From assembly GCA_017554325.1 (NCBI GenBank), contig JAFZIP010000001.1, forward strand, positions 86,857-150,856: a stretch of 64,000 bases of DNA, read 5' to 3'. Every line of letters starts with the position of its first letter. Positions within the stretch are counted from its first letter, which is position 1. This stretch comes from Bacteroidales bacterium. Lineage in GTDB: Bacteria > Bacteroidota > Bacteroidia > Bacteroidales > WCHB1-69. The notes under the pieces were generated by a model. That model saw only the letters and a program-made list of their open reading frames with translations. It made no database searches and had not been told where the DNA came from. Shown here in pieces: positions 28,667 to 36,504 of the stretch. A program made the position numbers and the translations under genes.

Positions 28667-28857
28667 AACGAAATTTATTGATTAAACACTTGCAATCAAA
28701 CGGATGCCTGTTTGTGCGCGAGGGTACACGACATTCACTTTATTTTAACCCTGAAAACGAAAGAACTGCTGCTATTCCGCGTCATTCAGACATAAATGAT
28801 TACTTGGCAAAAGGAATTTGCAAGGAACTTGGCATTCCAATAGTGGGAAGCAACTAA
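28663..28857 (+). CDS. hicA: HicA-family mRNA interferase toxin
   Basis: 64 residues, a double-stranded-RNA-binding-like fold. The conserved catalytic His is in EGTRHSLYF, preceded by LQSNGCLFV, with IPRHSDINDYLAKGICKELGI at the end. HicA toxins cleave mRNA until bound by HicB. It converges on the ABC permease gene with a four-base overlap. Confidence 0.88.
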   Translation: MKRNLLIKHLQSNGCLFVREGTRHSLYFNPENERTAAIPRHSDINDYLAKGICKELGIPIVGSN

Positions 28858-29927
28858 AGACTAACTCTCGGGTCTAGCCACCCGTAGATGATATCGCATA
28901 GGATGTTGATGATAATGAGGACAATGGAGACGTAGAGCAGCGAGCCCATCACCACGGGGAAGTCGTACTTGTCCAAGGCGTCCACGATGACCACGCCCAT
29001 GCCTTTCCAGTCGAAGATGTATTCCACGAACACCGCGCCGGCCAACAACCCGGCCAGCCAGCCAGAAATGGCAGTTACCACGGGATTCAAGGCGTTTTTC
29101 AGCGCATGTTTGGTAATGATGACGCTCTTTTTCAGTCCTTTTGCCTTGGCGGTACGGATGTAGTCCTGTGACAATACATCCAGCAATGAATTTTTGGTCA
29201 ATTCCACTACTACTGCTAACGGACGGATGCCCAACGTCATGGCGGGAAGGATAAGATTTTTAAGGTCAAGATATTGGCCTGCGCCATAGTCATCCACGGT
29301 ATAGAGGCTGCCGAACATACTCAACCCTGTGACATCGGCGAGCAGGAAGGCGAAGACCCACGCAAAGAGGATGGCGGCGAAGAAAGAGGGCACGGACATA
29401 CCCAAGGTGGAGAACACCAGGGCCACATGGTCAAACCATGTACCCTTGTACAGGGCGCAGAAGATGCCGATGATGATGCCTACGATGAGGGCAAAGACGA
29501 TGGACACGACCGCGAGCAGCACGGTCTTCGGGAACGCCTCTGCGATGATCTCACCCACGGGCCGTTTGCTCTGATATGACCGCCGGAGGTAAGGGGCTTT
29601 CAGCACCACCGCCGACTTGCCCAAAGGCAGAATCTTCACATAGTGGTAATCGTTGTCGTCTAAATAGAAGAAGGATTCCGTATCTTTGGTTTTGTGCCAC
29701 GAGATAGGCGACACATCGTTGAGATAGGCCAAATACTGAACGCCAAGGGGCAGGTCAAGGCCCATCTCCTTGCGGATGGCTTCCTCCGTCTGCAAGTCAC
29801 TGCGTTGGCCCATCATCATGCGCGCAGGATCCGAGGGCAGCACGGTGAACAGGAAGAACACCAGCGTTACCACACCCAGCATCATCAGCAGGCCGTACAA
29901 TATTTTCTTGACGATGTATCGTAGCAC
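28854..29927 (-). CDS. ABC transporter permease, DppB/OppB type
   Basis: 357 residues. An N-terminal helix (LYGLLMMLGVVTLVFFLF), a long extracytoplasmic loop, then the binding-protein-dependent permease domain with the EAA loop RTAKAKGLKKSVIITKHALKNAL. The family moves peptides or nickel with a second permease, ATPases and a binding protein; none of these is next to it, so it is an isolated component. It has its own promoter element. Confidence 0.9.
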   Translation of the reverse strand: MLRYIVKKILYGLLMMLGVVTLVFFLFTVLPSDPARMMMGQRSDLQTEEAIRKEMGLDLPLGVQYLAYLNDVSPISWHKTKDTESFFYLDDNDYHYVKILPLGKSAVVLKAPYLRRSYQSKRPVGEIIAEAFPKTVLLAVVSIVFALIVGIIIGIFCALYKGTWFDHVALVFSTLGMSVPSFFAAILFAWVFAFLLADVTGLSMFGSLYTVDDYGAGQYLDLKNLILPAMTLGIRPLAVVVELTKNSLLDVLSQDYIRTAKAKGLKKSVIITKHALKNALNPVVTAISGWLAGLLAGAVFVEYIFDWKGMGVVIVDALDKYDFPVVMGSLLYVSIVLIIINILCDIIYGWLDPRVSL

Positions 29928-29950
29928 GGATTCAAGTTTTTCTGTGGACT

Positions 29951-29959
29951 ACAAAAGTA
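29951..29959 (-). promoter_or_regulatory. Bacteroidota -7 promoter element for the ABC permease
   Basis: TACTTTTGT on the minus strand, 24 bases before the ATG. Confidence 0.55.
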
Positions 29960-29987
29960 CGAATTTTGTTGCGTTAATGAGAAAAAC

Positions 29988-30019
29988 AAAAAACAGCACC
30001 CATTCGGATGCTGTTTTTT
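29988..30019 (-). terminator. Terminator of the ftsQAZ operon
   Basis: Inverted repeat AAAAAACAGCA/TGCTGTTTTTT around a 10-base loop, 18 bases after the ftsZ stop. On the minus strand the stem ends in a T run that continues TGTTTTTC. Confidence 0.85.
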
Positions 30020-30036
30020 CTCGATAATTATTACTT

Positions 30037-31377
30037 CTAGTCAGCAAGATCTATAAAGAGTTCTTTGATGTCATTATTACCCTCGTACATCGGCTGGAAA
30101 TTCATGGTCATGGTCTCCGTCGGAGCGGCAGACTCCATGATCTTGTAGCGATTGATAGCGGGGGTTTGTGTTACCATGTCAAAATCGGAAAAGATATCCC
30201 CATCGTCCATGATTTTCTGCGGACCTGCCGGTCTGCTCTGATCAAAAGAGAAAGGGTTTTCCGGTGTGGTTTTGGGTTGGACATTTACATTCATCTTGGG
30301 AATGAGATTGTCCATATCGCTGTTGGGAGCTTCTTGAGAGAAGATAGACTCCTGCTTTTGGGCCACATCGTCAGGAACGATGGTAACTTCCTGCTTTTTC
30401 TCCGGATTGGAATTGAAATTCGTGACGATAACGGACAACTTGATGGACTCTCCAAGGCTCTCGTCCATACCACGACCCCAGATAACGCGGGCGTTGCGAC
30501 TCTGGATCTTTTCGAACTTCTCGGTGAGGCTGTCCAATTCGGACATTTTGAGTTTTTTGTCCGGACCATAGCTGATGAAAAACAGGAAGTTCTGGGCTTC
30601 GGAAATGGCGCTTTCGTCCAACAACGGACAATCCAAAGCGTCTTGCACCACCTTGTCCACACGGTTCTCGCCTTGAGCGACAGCCAGACCCAGCATAGCT
30701 TTGCCGCTGTCCTTCATGATGGTCTGCACATCGTTGAAGTCCACGTTCTGGGCATAGTTCACGGTAATCAGCTCGGCGATGCACTTGACGGCATTCTTGA
30801 GCACGTCGTCCGCATAACCGAAAGCGGTGTCGCAATCCTCGTCGTTGTAGTATTTGATGACGTTTTGGTTCTTGATGGTGATGAGGGAATCCACATGCTT
30901 GGCAAGCTCGGCGATACCCTCGTTGGCGAGGCGGGAGCGCTCGGCACCTTCGAACTTGAAGGGAGTGGTCACCACACCGATAGTGAGGATGCCCATGTCG
31001 TGGGCAATCTCGGCGATCACGGGCGATGCACCCGTACCTGTACCTTTACCCATACCGGCGGTGATGAAGAGCATGCGGGTCTCTTTGCCGATGAACTCCT
31101 GGATTCTCTCTTTGCTTTCCATCGCATACTGACGGGCAACTTCGGGTTGTGCTCCGGCGCCCAGACCATTGCCTAATAACAACTTGTCGGGCACGGGCGT
31201 GCTCTCCAAATGGCCGCGGTCCGTATTGCAAATCAGGAAATCGACACCGACAATGCCTTCGCTGTACATGTGACGCACGGCATTGCTGCCACCACCACCG
31301 ACACCGATGACTTTAATGATGGACGATGGGTTGGCTTTTTCTCCGTAATCAGGTGTAAAGGTAATTTTATCTGTCAT
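30037..31377 (-). CDS. ftsZ: Cell division GTPase FtsZ
   Basis: 446 residues. It polymerises into the division ring. The nucleotide site is GVGGGGSNAVRHMY near the N-terminus, the tubulin signature is GKGTGTGASPVIA near residue 110, and the T7 loop is VDFNDVQTIMKDSG. The core is followed by an acidic/polar linker of about 120 residues, long but usual in Bacteroidota. Third gene of ftsQ-ftsA-ftsZ, 43 bases after ftsA. Confidence 0.97.
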   Translation of the reverse strand: MTDKITFTPDYGEKANPSSIIKVIGVGGGGSNAVRHMYSEGIVGVDFLICNTDRGHLESTPVPDKLLLGNGLGAGAQPEVARQYAMESKERIQEFIGKETRMLFITAGMGKGTGTGASPVIAEIAHDMGILTIGVVTTPFKFEGAERSRLANEGIAELAKHVDSLITIKNQNVIKYYNDEDCDTAFGYADDVLKNAVKCIAELITVNYAQNVDFNDVQTIMKDSGKAMLGLAVAQGENRVDKVVQDALDCPLLDESAISEAQNFLFFISYGPDKKLKMSELDSLTEKFEKIQSRNARVIWGRGMDESLGESIKLSVIVTNFNSNPEKKQEVTIVPDDVAQKQESIFSQEAPNSDMDNLIPKMNVNVQPKTTPENPFSFDQSRPAGPQKIMDDGDIFSDFDMVTQTPAINRYKIMESAAPTETMTMNFQPMYEGNNDIKELFIDLAD

Positions 31378-31420
31378 AATTCTGAATGTTTTTTCTTATC
31401 TTAATAGGTTTTAGGTTTTC

Positions 31421-32785
31421 TTATGAAATTCTTTCCAGCAAGTCTTTCAAATAAGAAGGAATCTTCCCGAAAATGTCTGTGCCCGGCGTTTTCTCCTTTT
31501 CCTTTTTAGGCTCTTTCGGCGCCTTGGGTTCTTTCTTGCGGCCACCAAACAGACCACCTTTCTTTCTCTCCGGTTTCTCTTCTTCCACCACGGTGTCTTC
31601 AACAGGCATGTCTTTATATTCGGCCTCGATACCGAACTTGAGCAGACCCAATGCTGTGGCAAACATGGGATGTTTGAGTTCCGTAGGGATATTGTGGGCG
31701 AAGCTGTTGTCGGGCACACCGATGCGCGTGGGCAGTTGCAGCGAGAACTGGCAAAGCTCCTTGATGTTGCGCAGGTTGGCACCACCGCCGGTGAGCACAA
31801 GGCCTGCAAACAGACGTTCTTTGTAACCTGAATTCTCCACTTCGCTCTTCACCACATTTACAATCTCCTCCTGCACACGGCAGTTGATGATCTGGGCCAG
31901 GTTGTACTCGCTGATCTGGATAGGATCCTGTCCGTACGGTCTGGGAATGGTGATCATGTTGTTTGCGTTGCTCTTCTCCACCACGCATGTGCCGTAGCGA
32001 ACCTTGAGCTGCTCGGCCACATCTTCTGAAATGCGGCACACCTGGGCGATGTCCTTGGTGATAATGTTGCCGCCAATGGGAATGACCTTCGTGAACACTG
32101 GGCTGCCATCTACAAAGATGACCATGTCGGTGGTACCGCCACCGATGTCCACCAATACCACACCCTCCTGTTTCTCACGGTCGCTCAGACAGGCCAAACC
32201 GGAGGCGATGGGTTCCAAGACGATATCACGGATATTGAGGTTGGCGTCATTGACGCACTTCACGATTTTCTTAATCTCACGTTCATTGCCGGAGATGATC
32301 TGATAGACACCGATAACCTCGTTGCCGAGCTCGCCCACCGGATCCACAGTATAGCGGGAGCGGTCGATCTGATAGCCTTGCGGGATGACATCGATAATCT
32401 CCTCGCCGGGGGGCAGGGTTACAACCGACACATCCTTCTTGAGTTGTTCGATTTCCTCTTTGCTGATAGGGTTCTCGTTGCCATGACGGTAGAGGATATG
32501 GTTGTATTTGCTGGTCTTGATATGATGACCTGCAATACCGGCATACACCCAGTCAATCTCCTGGTTGGAGCGTTGTGCGGCGATGTCTTTCGAAAGCACG
32601 ATACCCTCCGTCGTCTTGATGATATTCTTGATTTCTCCGAACTCCACACCGCTGGACTCGCTCTTGCCGTAGCCCACAACCTCAATTTGGCCGTTGTCGT
32701 TACGGAAACCGATTACAGTGGCAATTTTTGTTGTTCCGATGTCCAGGCCTACCACCATGCCGTTATTCGAAGAAACATTTTCCAT
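31421..32785 (-). CDS. ftsA: Cell division protein FtsA
   Basis: 454 residues, actin fold. VGLDIGTTKIATVIG is the phosphate 1 motif, VLVDIGGGTTDMVIF phosphate 2, and GLVLTGGGANL the adenosine motif. A proline/lysine-rich linker leads to the C-terminal amphipathic helix (SYLKDLLERI) that ties FtsZ filaments to the membrane. It lies 13 bases after ftsQ. Confidence 0.97.
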   Translation of the reverse strand: MENVSSNNGMVVGLDIGTTKIATVIGFRNDNGQIEVVGYGKSESSGVEFGEIKNIIKTTEGIVLSKDIAAQRSNQEIDWVYAGIAGHHIKTSKYNHILYRHGNENPISKEEIEQLKKDVSVVTLPPGEEIIDVIPQGYQIDRSRYTVDPVGELGNEVIGVYQIISGNEREIKKIVKCVNDANLNIRDIVLEPIASGLACLSDREKQEGVVLVDIGGGTTDMVIFVDGSPVFTKVIPIGGNIITKDIAQVCRISEDVAEQLKVRYGTCVVEKSNANNMITIPRPYGQDPIQISEYNLAQIINCRVQEEIVNVVKSEVENSGYKERLFAGLVLTGGGANLRNIKELCQFSLQLPTRIGVPDNSFAHNIPTELKHPMFATALGLLKFGIEAEYKDMPVEDTVVEEEKPERKKGGLFGGRKKEPKAPKEPKKEKEKTPGTDIFGKIPSYLKDLLERIS

Positions 32786-32798
32786 AATATCCTTGTTT

Positions 32799-33554
32799 TT
32801 ATTTCATTCGTTTTGCGATGACTCTGTTTTTGTATCGGGCGTCCAGCATGGCGTATGTATCGAAACCCTTGCGAGACAGGCCCTCTTTGTACACCACCTT
32901 CAGGTTGCTGAGTTTCTCGTCGGCATTCTCTTCTGTTCCGAACAGAATGATTTGGTTGCCGAGCGAGGCCACCAGCTCCATCTGATGTTTATCGTTGAGG
33001 TATATCTGGCGGAATTGTGCGAGATAAAACTCATCGGCCATGATCTTGCGGGTCACGTTGAGCACCTGCTGCAGATCGCCCTTCACAGTAGCACCTTTCT
33101 TGTAGGTTTGCGCAATGTTGCCATTGGCGACAATCAGGTAGTCCTTCATCTTGCCGGTATAGGGCACAAGCACACCATCTTCATCCACAAAGTACTGTCC
33201 ACCCTCCTGGTCAAAAACGTGAAGCACCAAATGACGAAGGTCGTAATCAATCAGCAGACGGGTACCGGAGAAATGGATGAAGTTGATGTTCTTGATGTAG
33301 GGATTATGCTCCAACACGCTGGTCACCTCCGTCAAATCCACATCCTTGATCCGTTTGCCTTTGATTTCAATGCCTTTGTCGGCAAGCATACGCTCCACAT
33401 CCGCCTGCGTCAGCAAAGTGCACTCGTTTTGCGTATGAGCATTAACCAGTATGGTGTCACAACGACGCTGAGGTATCTTGACCATGGCCAGAATGACCAA
33501 TGCCAAAACACTGACAACCAAAACAATACGGGCTATTGCTTTAAAATACCTCAT
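32799..33554 (-). CDS. ftsQ: Cell division protein FtsQ
   Basis: 251 residues. One N-terminal membrane helix (AIARIVLVVSVLALVILAMV) then a POTRA-like region (KGKRIKDVDLTEVTSVLEHNPYIKNINF) and a beta domain with YFVDEDGVLVPY. Position before ftsA and ftsZ supports the identity despite low overall conservation. The usual upstream mur genes are absent; a promoter element directly upstream suggests ftsQAZ is a separate unit here. Confidence 0.88.
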   Translation of the reverse strand: MRYFKAIARIVLVVSVLALVILAMVKIPQRRCDTILVNAHTQNECTLLTQADVERMLADKGIEIKGKRIKDVDLTEVTSVLEHNPYIKNINFIHFSGTRLLIDYDLRHLVLHVFDQEGGQYFVDEDGVLVPYTGKMKDYLIVANGNIAQTYKKGATVKGDLQQVLNVTRKIMADEFYLAQFRQIYLNDKHQMELVASLGNQIILFGTEENADEKLSNLKVVYKEGLSRKGFDTYAMLDARYKNRVIAKRMK

Positions 33555-33581
33555 TTAGGCTAAAATCACTAATAATTAGCC

Positions 33582-33590
33582 ACAAAGATA
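33582..33590 (-). promoter_or_regulatory. Bacteroidota -7 promoter element for ftsQAZ
   Basis: TATCTTTGT on the minus strand, 28 bases before the ftsQ ATG. Confidence 0.6.
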
Positions 33591-33637
33591 CCAATAAAAA
33601 AAGCAGGGGAATTTAATGTTATTTCTAAAAAATAAAC

Positions 33638-33659
33638 AAAAATATGTTCATAACGAACA
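33638..33659 (-). terminator. Possible terminator after nadK
   Basis: Short stem TGTTC/GAACA with a 5-base loop followed by TATTTTTG on the minus strand, 31 bases after the nadK stop. The stem is weak, so this is tentative. Confidence 0.35.
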
Positions 33660-33689
33660 ATATTCTGTTTTGCTGCAAAATTCTGTATA

Positions 33690-34550
33690 TCAGCCGTTTC
33701 TCTTATCCAATCCCCACAACAATTTTTCCCGGATGATATCGTAGAAATCGGTGTTTTCAAACAAAACAGTTTGGATGTAAAACTGCTCCTTGCGAATATG
33801 GAGTTTGACGTGATCGGGCACCACCAGCCGCTCGGTGTCGAGTGCCAGGGAGTAGTTGCCCGTGCGGCTGCTGACCTCAACGGTGAGTTCAATGTCGGCA
33901 GGGATGACGATGGGCCGCACGCTCAGCGAATGGGAAGCAATGGGCGTGAGCACCTGCACGTCGCTGCGCGGGTGGAGGATAGGGCCTCCGCAACTCATGG
34001 AATACGCCGTGGAGCCCGTGGGTGTTGCAATAATCAGCCCGTCGGCCCAGTAGGTGTTCACCTTCTGTTCGCCGGCCCTGACGGTGATGGCGTTGATGGC
34101 ATCCGCGTCGGTAGCTCGCACGGTAATGTCGTTGATCACAAAACTGTGCGACAGGGCCAGCGGCTCGCTGCTCTCGATGTGCAGCAGGGAGCGCTCCTCC
34201 AACGTGAACCTTCCCTGCTCCAACATCTGCAGGCACTCTTTGAAATTCTCCTTCTTGATACCGGAAAGGAAACCGATGCGCCCTGTGTTGATACCTACCA
34301 GCGGGATGTCCAGATCGCCGACAAGATTGGCAGCATCGATGAAAGATCCGTCACCGCCGATGGAAACCATGAAATCTATGGGACCCTGCTTTGCAAGATC
34401 CTGATGGGTATTATAACATTCAAGGCAACCATCCACAGAGGGATAGTTGCCATGAACTGTAACGTCACACCCTTGCTGTTTGAGATAGTTGACAACGGTG
34501 CGGGTGAATTCCTCCTCTCCGCGTTGCCGGCAATAGAGCGCGAATTTCAT
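33690..34550 (-). CDS. nadK: NAD kinase
   Basis: 286 residues. It makes NADP from NAD and ATP (or polyphosphate). The GGDGS motif (VSIGGDGSFIDAANLV) and the NE/D-like NDITVRATDADAI segment are present, as is the PTGSTAYSMSCGGPI loop. Its ATG overlaps the butyrate kinase stop by one base (TAATG). Last gene of lipoprotein-buk-nadK. Confidence 0.96.
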   Translation of the reverse strand: MKFALYCRQRGEEEFTRTVVNYLKQQGCDVTVHGNYPSVDGCLECYNTHQDLAKQGPIDFMVSIGGDGSFIDAANLVGDLDIPLVGINTGRIGFLSGIKKENFKECLQMLEQGRFTLEERSLLHIESSEPLALSHSFVINDITVRATDADAINAITVRAGEQKVNTYWADGLIIATPTGSTAYSMSCGGPILHPRSDVQVLTPIASHSLSVRPIVIPADIELTVEVSSRTGNYSLALDTERLVVPDHVKLHIRKEQFYIQTVLFENTDFYDIIREKLLWGLDKRNG

Positions 34551-35620
34551 TATTTATACTCTTGGACTTCGATTTCCCCGTTGATGATCATGTTGGCATT
34601 GAGGGCCATAGCGGCCATCTCGTCCTCGCCGGGATACACAGCAACGGGTGCAATCCATTCGATATAGTTCTTGATACGTCTGATAACAGGCTTGCCGTAG
34701 GCGATACCACCGGTAAGGATGATAGCGTCGATCTTGCCTTTCAACACCACGGCGTTCTCGCCAATTTGCTTGGCCACCTGATAGGCAAAAGCCTTTTCTA
34801 ACAATTCAGCCTTGGGATCGCCTGCGATAGCGGCCTTCTCCACGGCCAAAGCGTCATTGCTGCCGAAATAGCCCACATAGCCGCCCTTGCCAACGAGAAT
34901 CTTCTGCATATCCTCCTGAGTGTATTTGCCGCTGAAGCAAGCTTTCAGGAACTGGTTCATCGGCAGGGAACCGGAACGTTCAGGGGAGAACGGGCCTTCG
35001 CCGTCCAACGCCTGGTTCACGTCAATCACGCGGCCCTGACGGTGTGCGCCCACACTCACGCCACCACCCATGTGGCAGACAATCAAATTCAGTTCTTCGT
35101 ATTTTTTGCCATTGTCCTTGGCATACATGCGGGCGATGGCCTTCTGGTTCAACGCATGGAAAATGGACTTACGCTCAAAATCGGGATGTCCCGTAATGCG
35201 GGCCACATCTTCCATTTCATCTACAATCACGGGGTCTGCAATATAGGCAGCGTCCAGACCGATGACCTTGGCAAGACTGTCCGCAATCAAGCCGCCCAAG
35301 TTGCACGCATGCTGGCCGTTGTAACCCATCATCAAGTGTTCTTTCATCAAATCATTGATCTTATACACACCCGATTTCAAAGGTTTGATCAAACCACCGC
35401 GGCCCATCACAAGATCGATGGAATGCAGGTCGATGTTCTCGTTTTTCAATTCATCGATGATAACATCCCGACGGAACTCAAATTGATCGGCGATAGTAGC
35501 GTAGGCCGACAACTGCTCGGTGGAATGTTTGATGTTTTTTATAAAAATCTGTTCGCTCCCTTCAAAAATCGCGATTTTAGTTGAAGTGGAACCCGGATTG
35601 ATAGCAAGTATTCTTTTCAT
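34550..35620 (-). CDS. buk: Butyrate kinase
   Basis: 356 residues of the ASKHA acetate/butyrate kinase family: MKRILAINPGSTSTKIAIFEG at the start, CHMGGGVSVGAHRQGRVID, and the adenosine motif IILTGGIAYGKP. It interconverts butyryl phosphate and butyrate with ADP/ATP. The usual partner, phosphotransbutyrylase (ptb), is not adjacent. Branched-chain acyl phosphates are alternative substrates in some homologues. Confidence 0.94.
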   Translation of the reverse strand: MKRILAINPGSTSTKIAIFEGSEQIFIKNIKHSTEQLSAYATIADQFEFRRDVIIDELKNENIDLHSIDLVMGRGGLIKPLKSGVYKINDLMKEHLMMGYNGQHACNLGGLIADSLAKVIGLDAAYIADPVIVDEMEDVARITGHPDFERKSIFHALNQKAIARMYAKDNGKKYEELNLIVCHMGGGVSVGAHRQGRVIDVNQALDGEGPFSPERSGSLPMNQFLKACFSGKYTQEDMQKILVGKGGYVGYFGSNDALAVEKAAIAGDPKAELLEKAFAYQVAKQIGENAVVLKGKIDAIILTGGIAYGKPVIRRIKNYIEWIAPVAVYPGEDEMAAMALNANMIINGEIEVQEYK

Positions 35621-35644
35621 AATGGAAAGGTTTGGTTTTAAATT

Positions 35645-36106
35645 CTAATAGGTGCGGGGAACTTTGACTGTATCCACCTCGCTGTAGAAAGTACCTGCAT
35701 TGGTGGTGATGTAAGATCGGAAGTAATAGAGCGTGGTATCATTGGCTCCCTCCTCTTCTGAACCTTCGCTTTCAATAAAAGGCAACTGAAGTTCCCAGTT
35801 GTAAGTCAGATATTTTGTCGAATCAGTATAGGTCATCATCGAATCTCTGACCAGAGACACCACAGTGCTGTAATAGCACGTATGGGATGGCTTTGTATCA
35901 AAATAGCTGTAACAATAACCCGCATCAATGCAACGGGCACAGCCCCCGTCATCCGTCACGACCGCCGTGTATTGTACAATCCTGGTGGTGTCATTGAATC
36001 CATTCTGTTCGATGGTAATGGTGGCCATGTCGTAGCGCTCGCAGCTTGTAACCAAAGCGATGACAGCCGCGAACAGCAATATGGGAAAATAGAATGTTCT
36101 TTTCAT
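35645..36106 (-). CDS. Lipoprotein of unknown function
   Basis: 153 residues from the ATG at 36106. Signal peptide with lipobox VTSC (Cys near residue 22), then a beta-rich domain with CARCIDAGYCYS and a final YYFRSYITTNAGTFYSEVDTV resembling fibronectin-III-like folds of Bacteroidota surface lipoproteins. No function can be given. First gene before buk and nadK, with a promoter element 18 bases upstream of its ATG; that element rules out the longer frame beginning at 36154. Confidence 0.75.
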   Translation of the reverse strand: MKRTFYFPILLFAAVIALVTSCERYDMATITIEQNGFNDTTRIVQYTAVVTDDGGCARCIDAGYCYSYFDTKPSHTCYYSTVVSLVRDSMMTYTDSTKYLTYNWELQLPFIESEGSEEEGANDTTLYYFRSYITTNAGTFYSEVDTVKVPRTY

Positions 36107-36123
36107 TGTCTTGAAATTAGGTC

Positions 36124-36132
36124 GCAAATGTA
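36124..36132 (-). promoter_or_regulatory. Bacteroidota -7 promoter element for lipoprotein-buk-nadK
   Basis: TACATTTGC on the minus strand, 18 bases before the ATG at 36106. Confidence 0.6.
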
Positions 36133-36200
36133 CAAAAATTTTATTACGTGGCAATGAGGATTATTCTTTGTGAAGATTCAGGGAGCTCGGAACAGACCCC

Positions 36201-36503
36201 TTATTGTATTTCAAAAAGATTCAGAAATCCCGTCATCATGAACACATTGCGAATCTCGTTACAGATGTTGCGGACGATGACCTTTCCTCCTCTTTCATCA
36301 GCAGCCTTGCGCAGGGTCACAAAAATACGGAGTCCGGAACTGGATATGTAGGTGAGATCCGTACAGTCCAAAATGATGGTCTTGTCAGCTTCTTCCGCCA
36401 AAGCGTTCATCTGTGGCACGATTTCCTGAGCACCCAGAGTGTCCATCCGGCCTGAAAAACGGACTGTGATTTCATTATTCTCACGTGAAACGTTAACTTC
36501 CAT
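36201..36503 (-). CDS. STAS-domain anti-sigma-factor antagonist (SpoIIAA/RsbV-like)
   Basis: 100 residues, a single STAS domain. The phospho-acceptor segment DLTYISSSGLRIFV (Ser 54-56) matches the SSGLR motif that the partner kinase phosphorylates and the SpoIIE phosphatase dephosphorylates. It starts one base after the SpoIIE/HATPase gene, which encodes both of those activities. The final output, a sigma factor or another binding partner, is not encoded nearby. Last gene of the five-gene alarmone/partner-switch cluster. Confidence 0.9.
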   Translation of the reverse strand: MEVNVSRENNEITVRFSGRMDTLGAQEIVPQMNALAEEADKTIILDCTDLTYISSSGLRIFVTLRKAADERGGKVIVRNICNEIRNVFMMTGFLNLFEIQ

Positions 36504-36504
36504 G

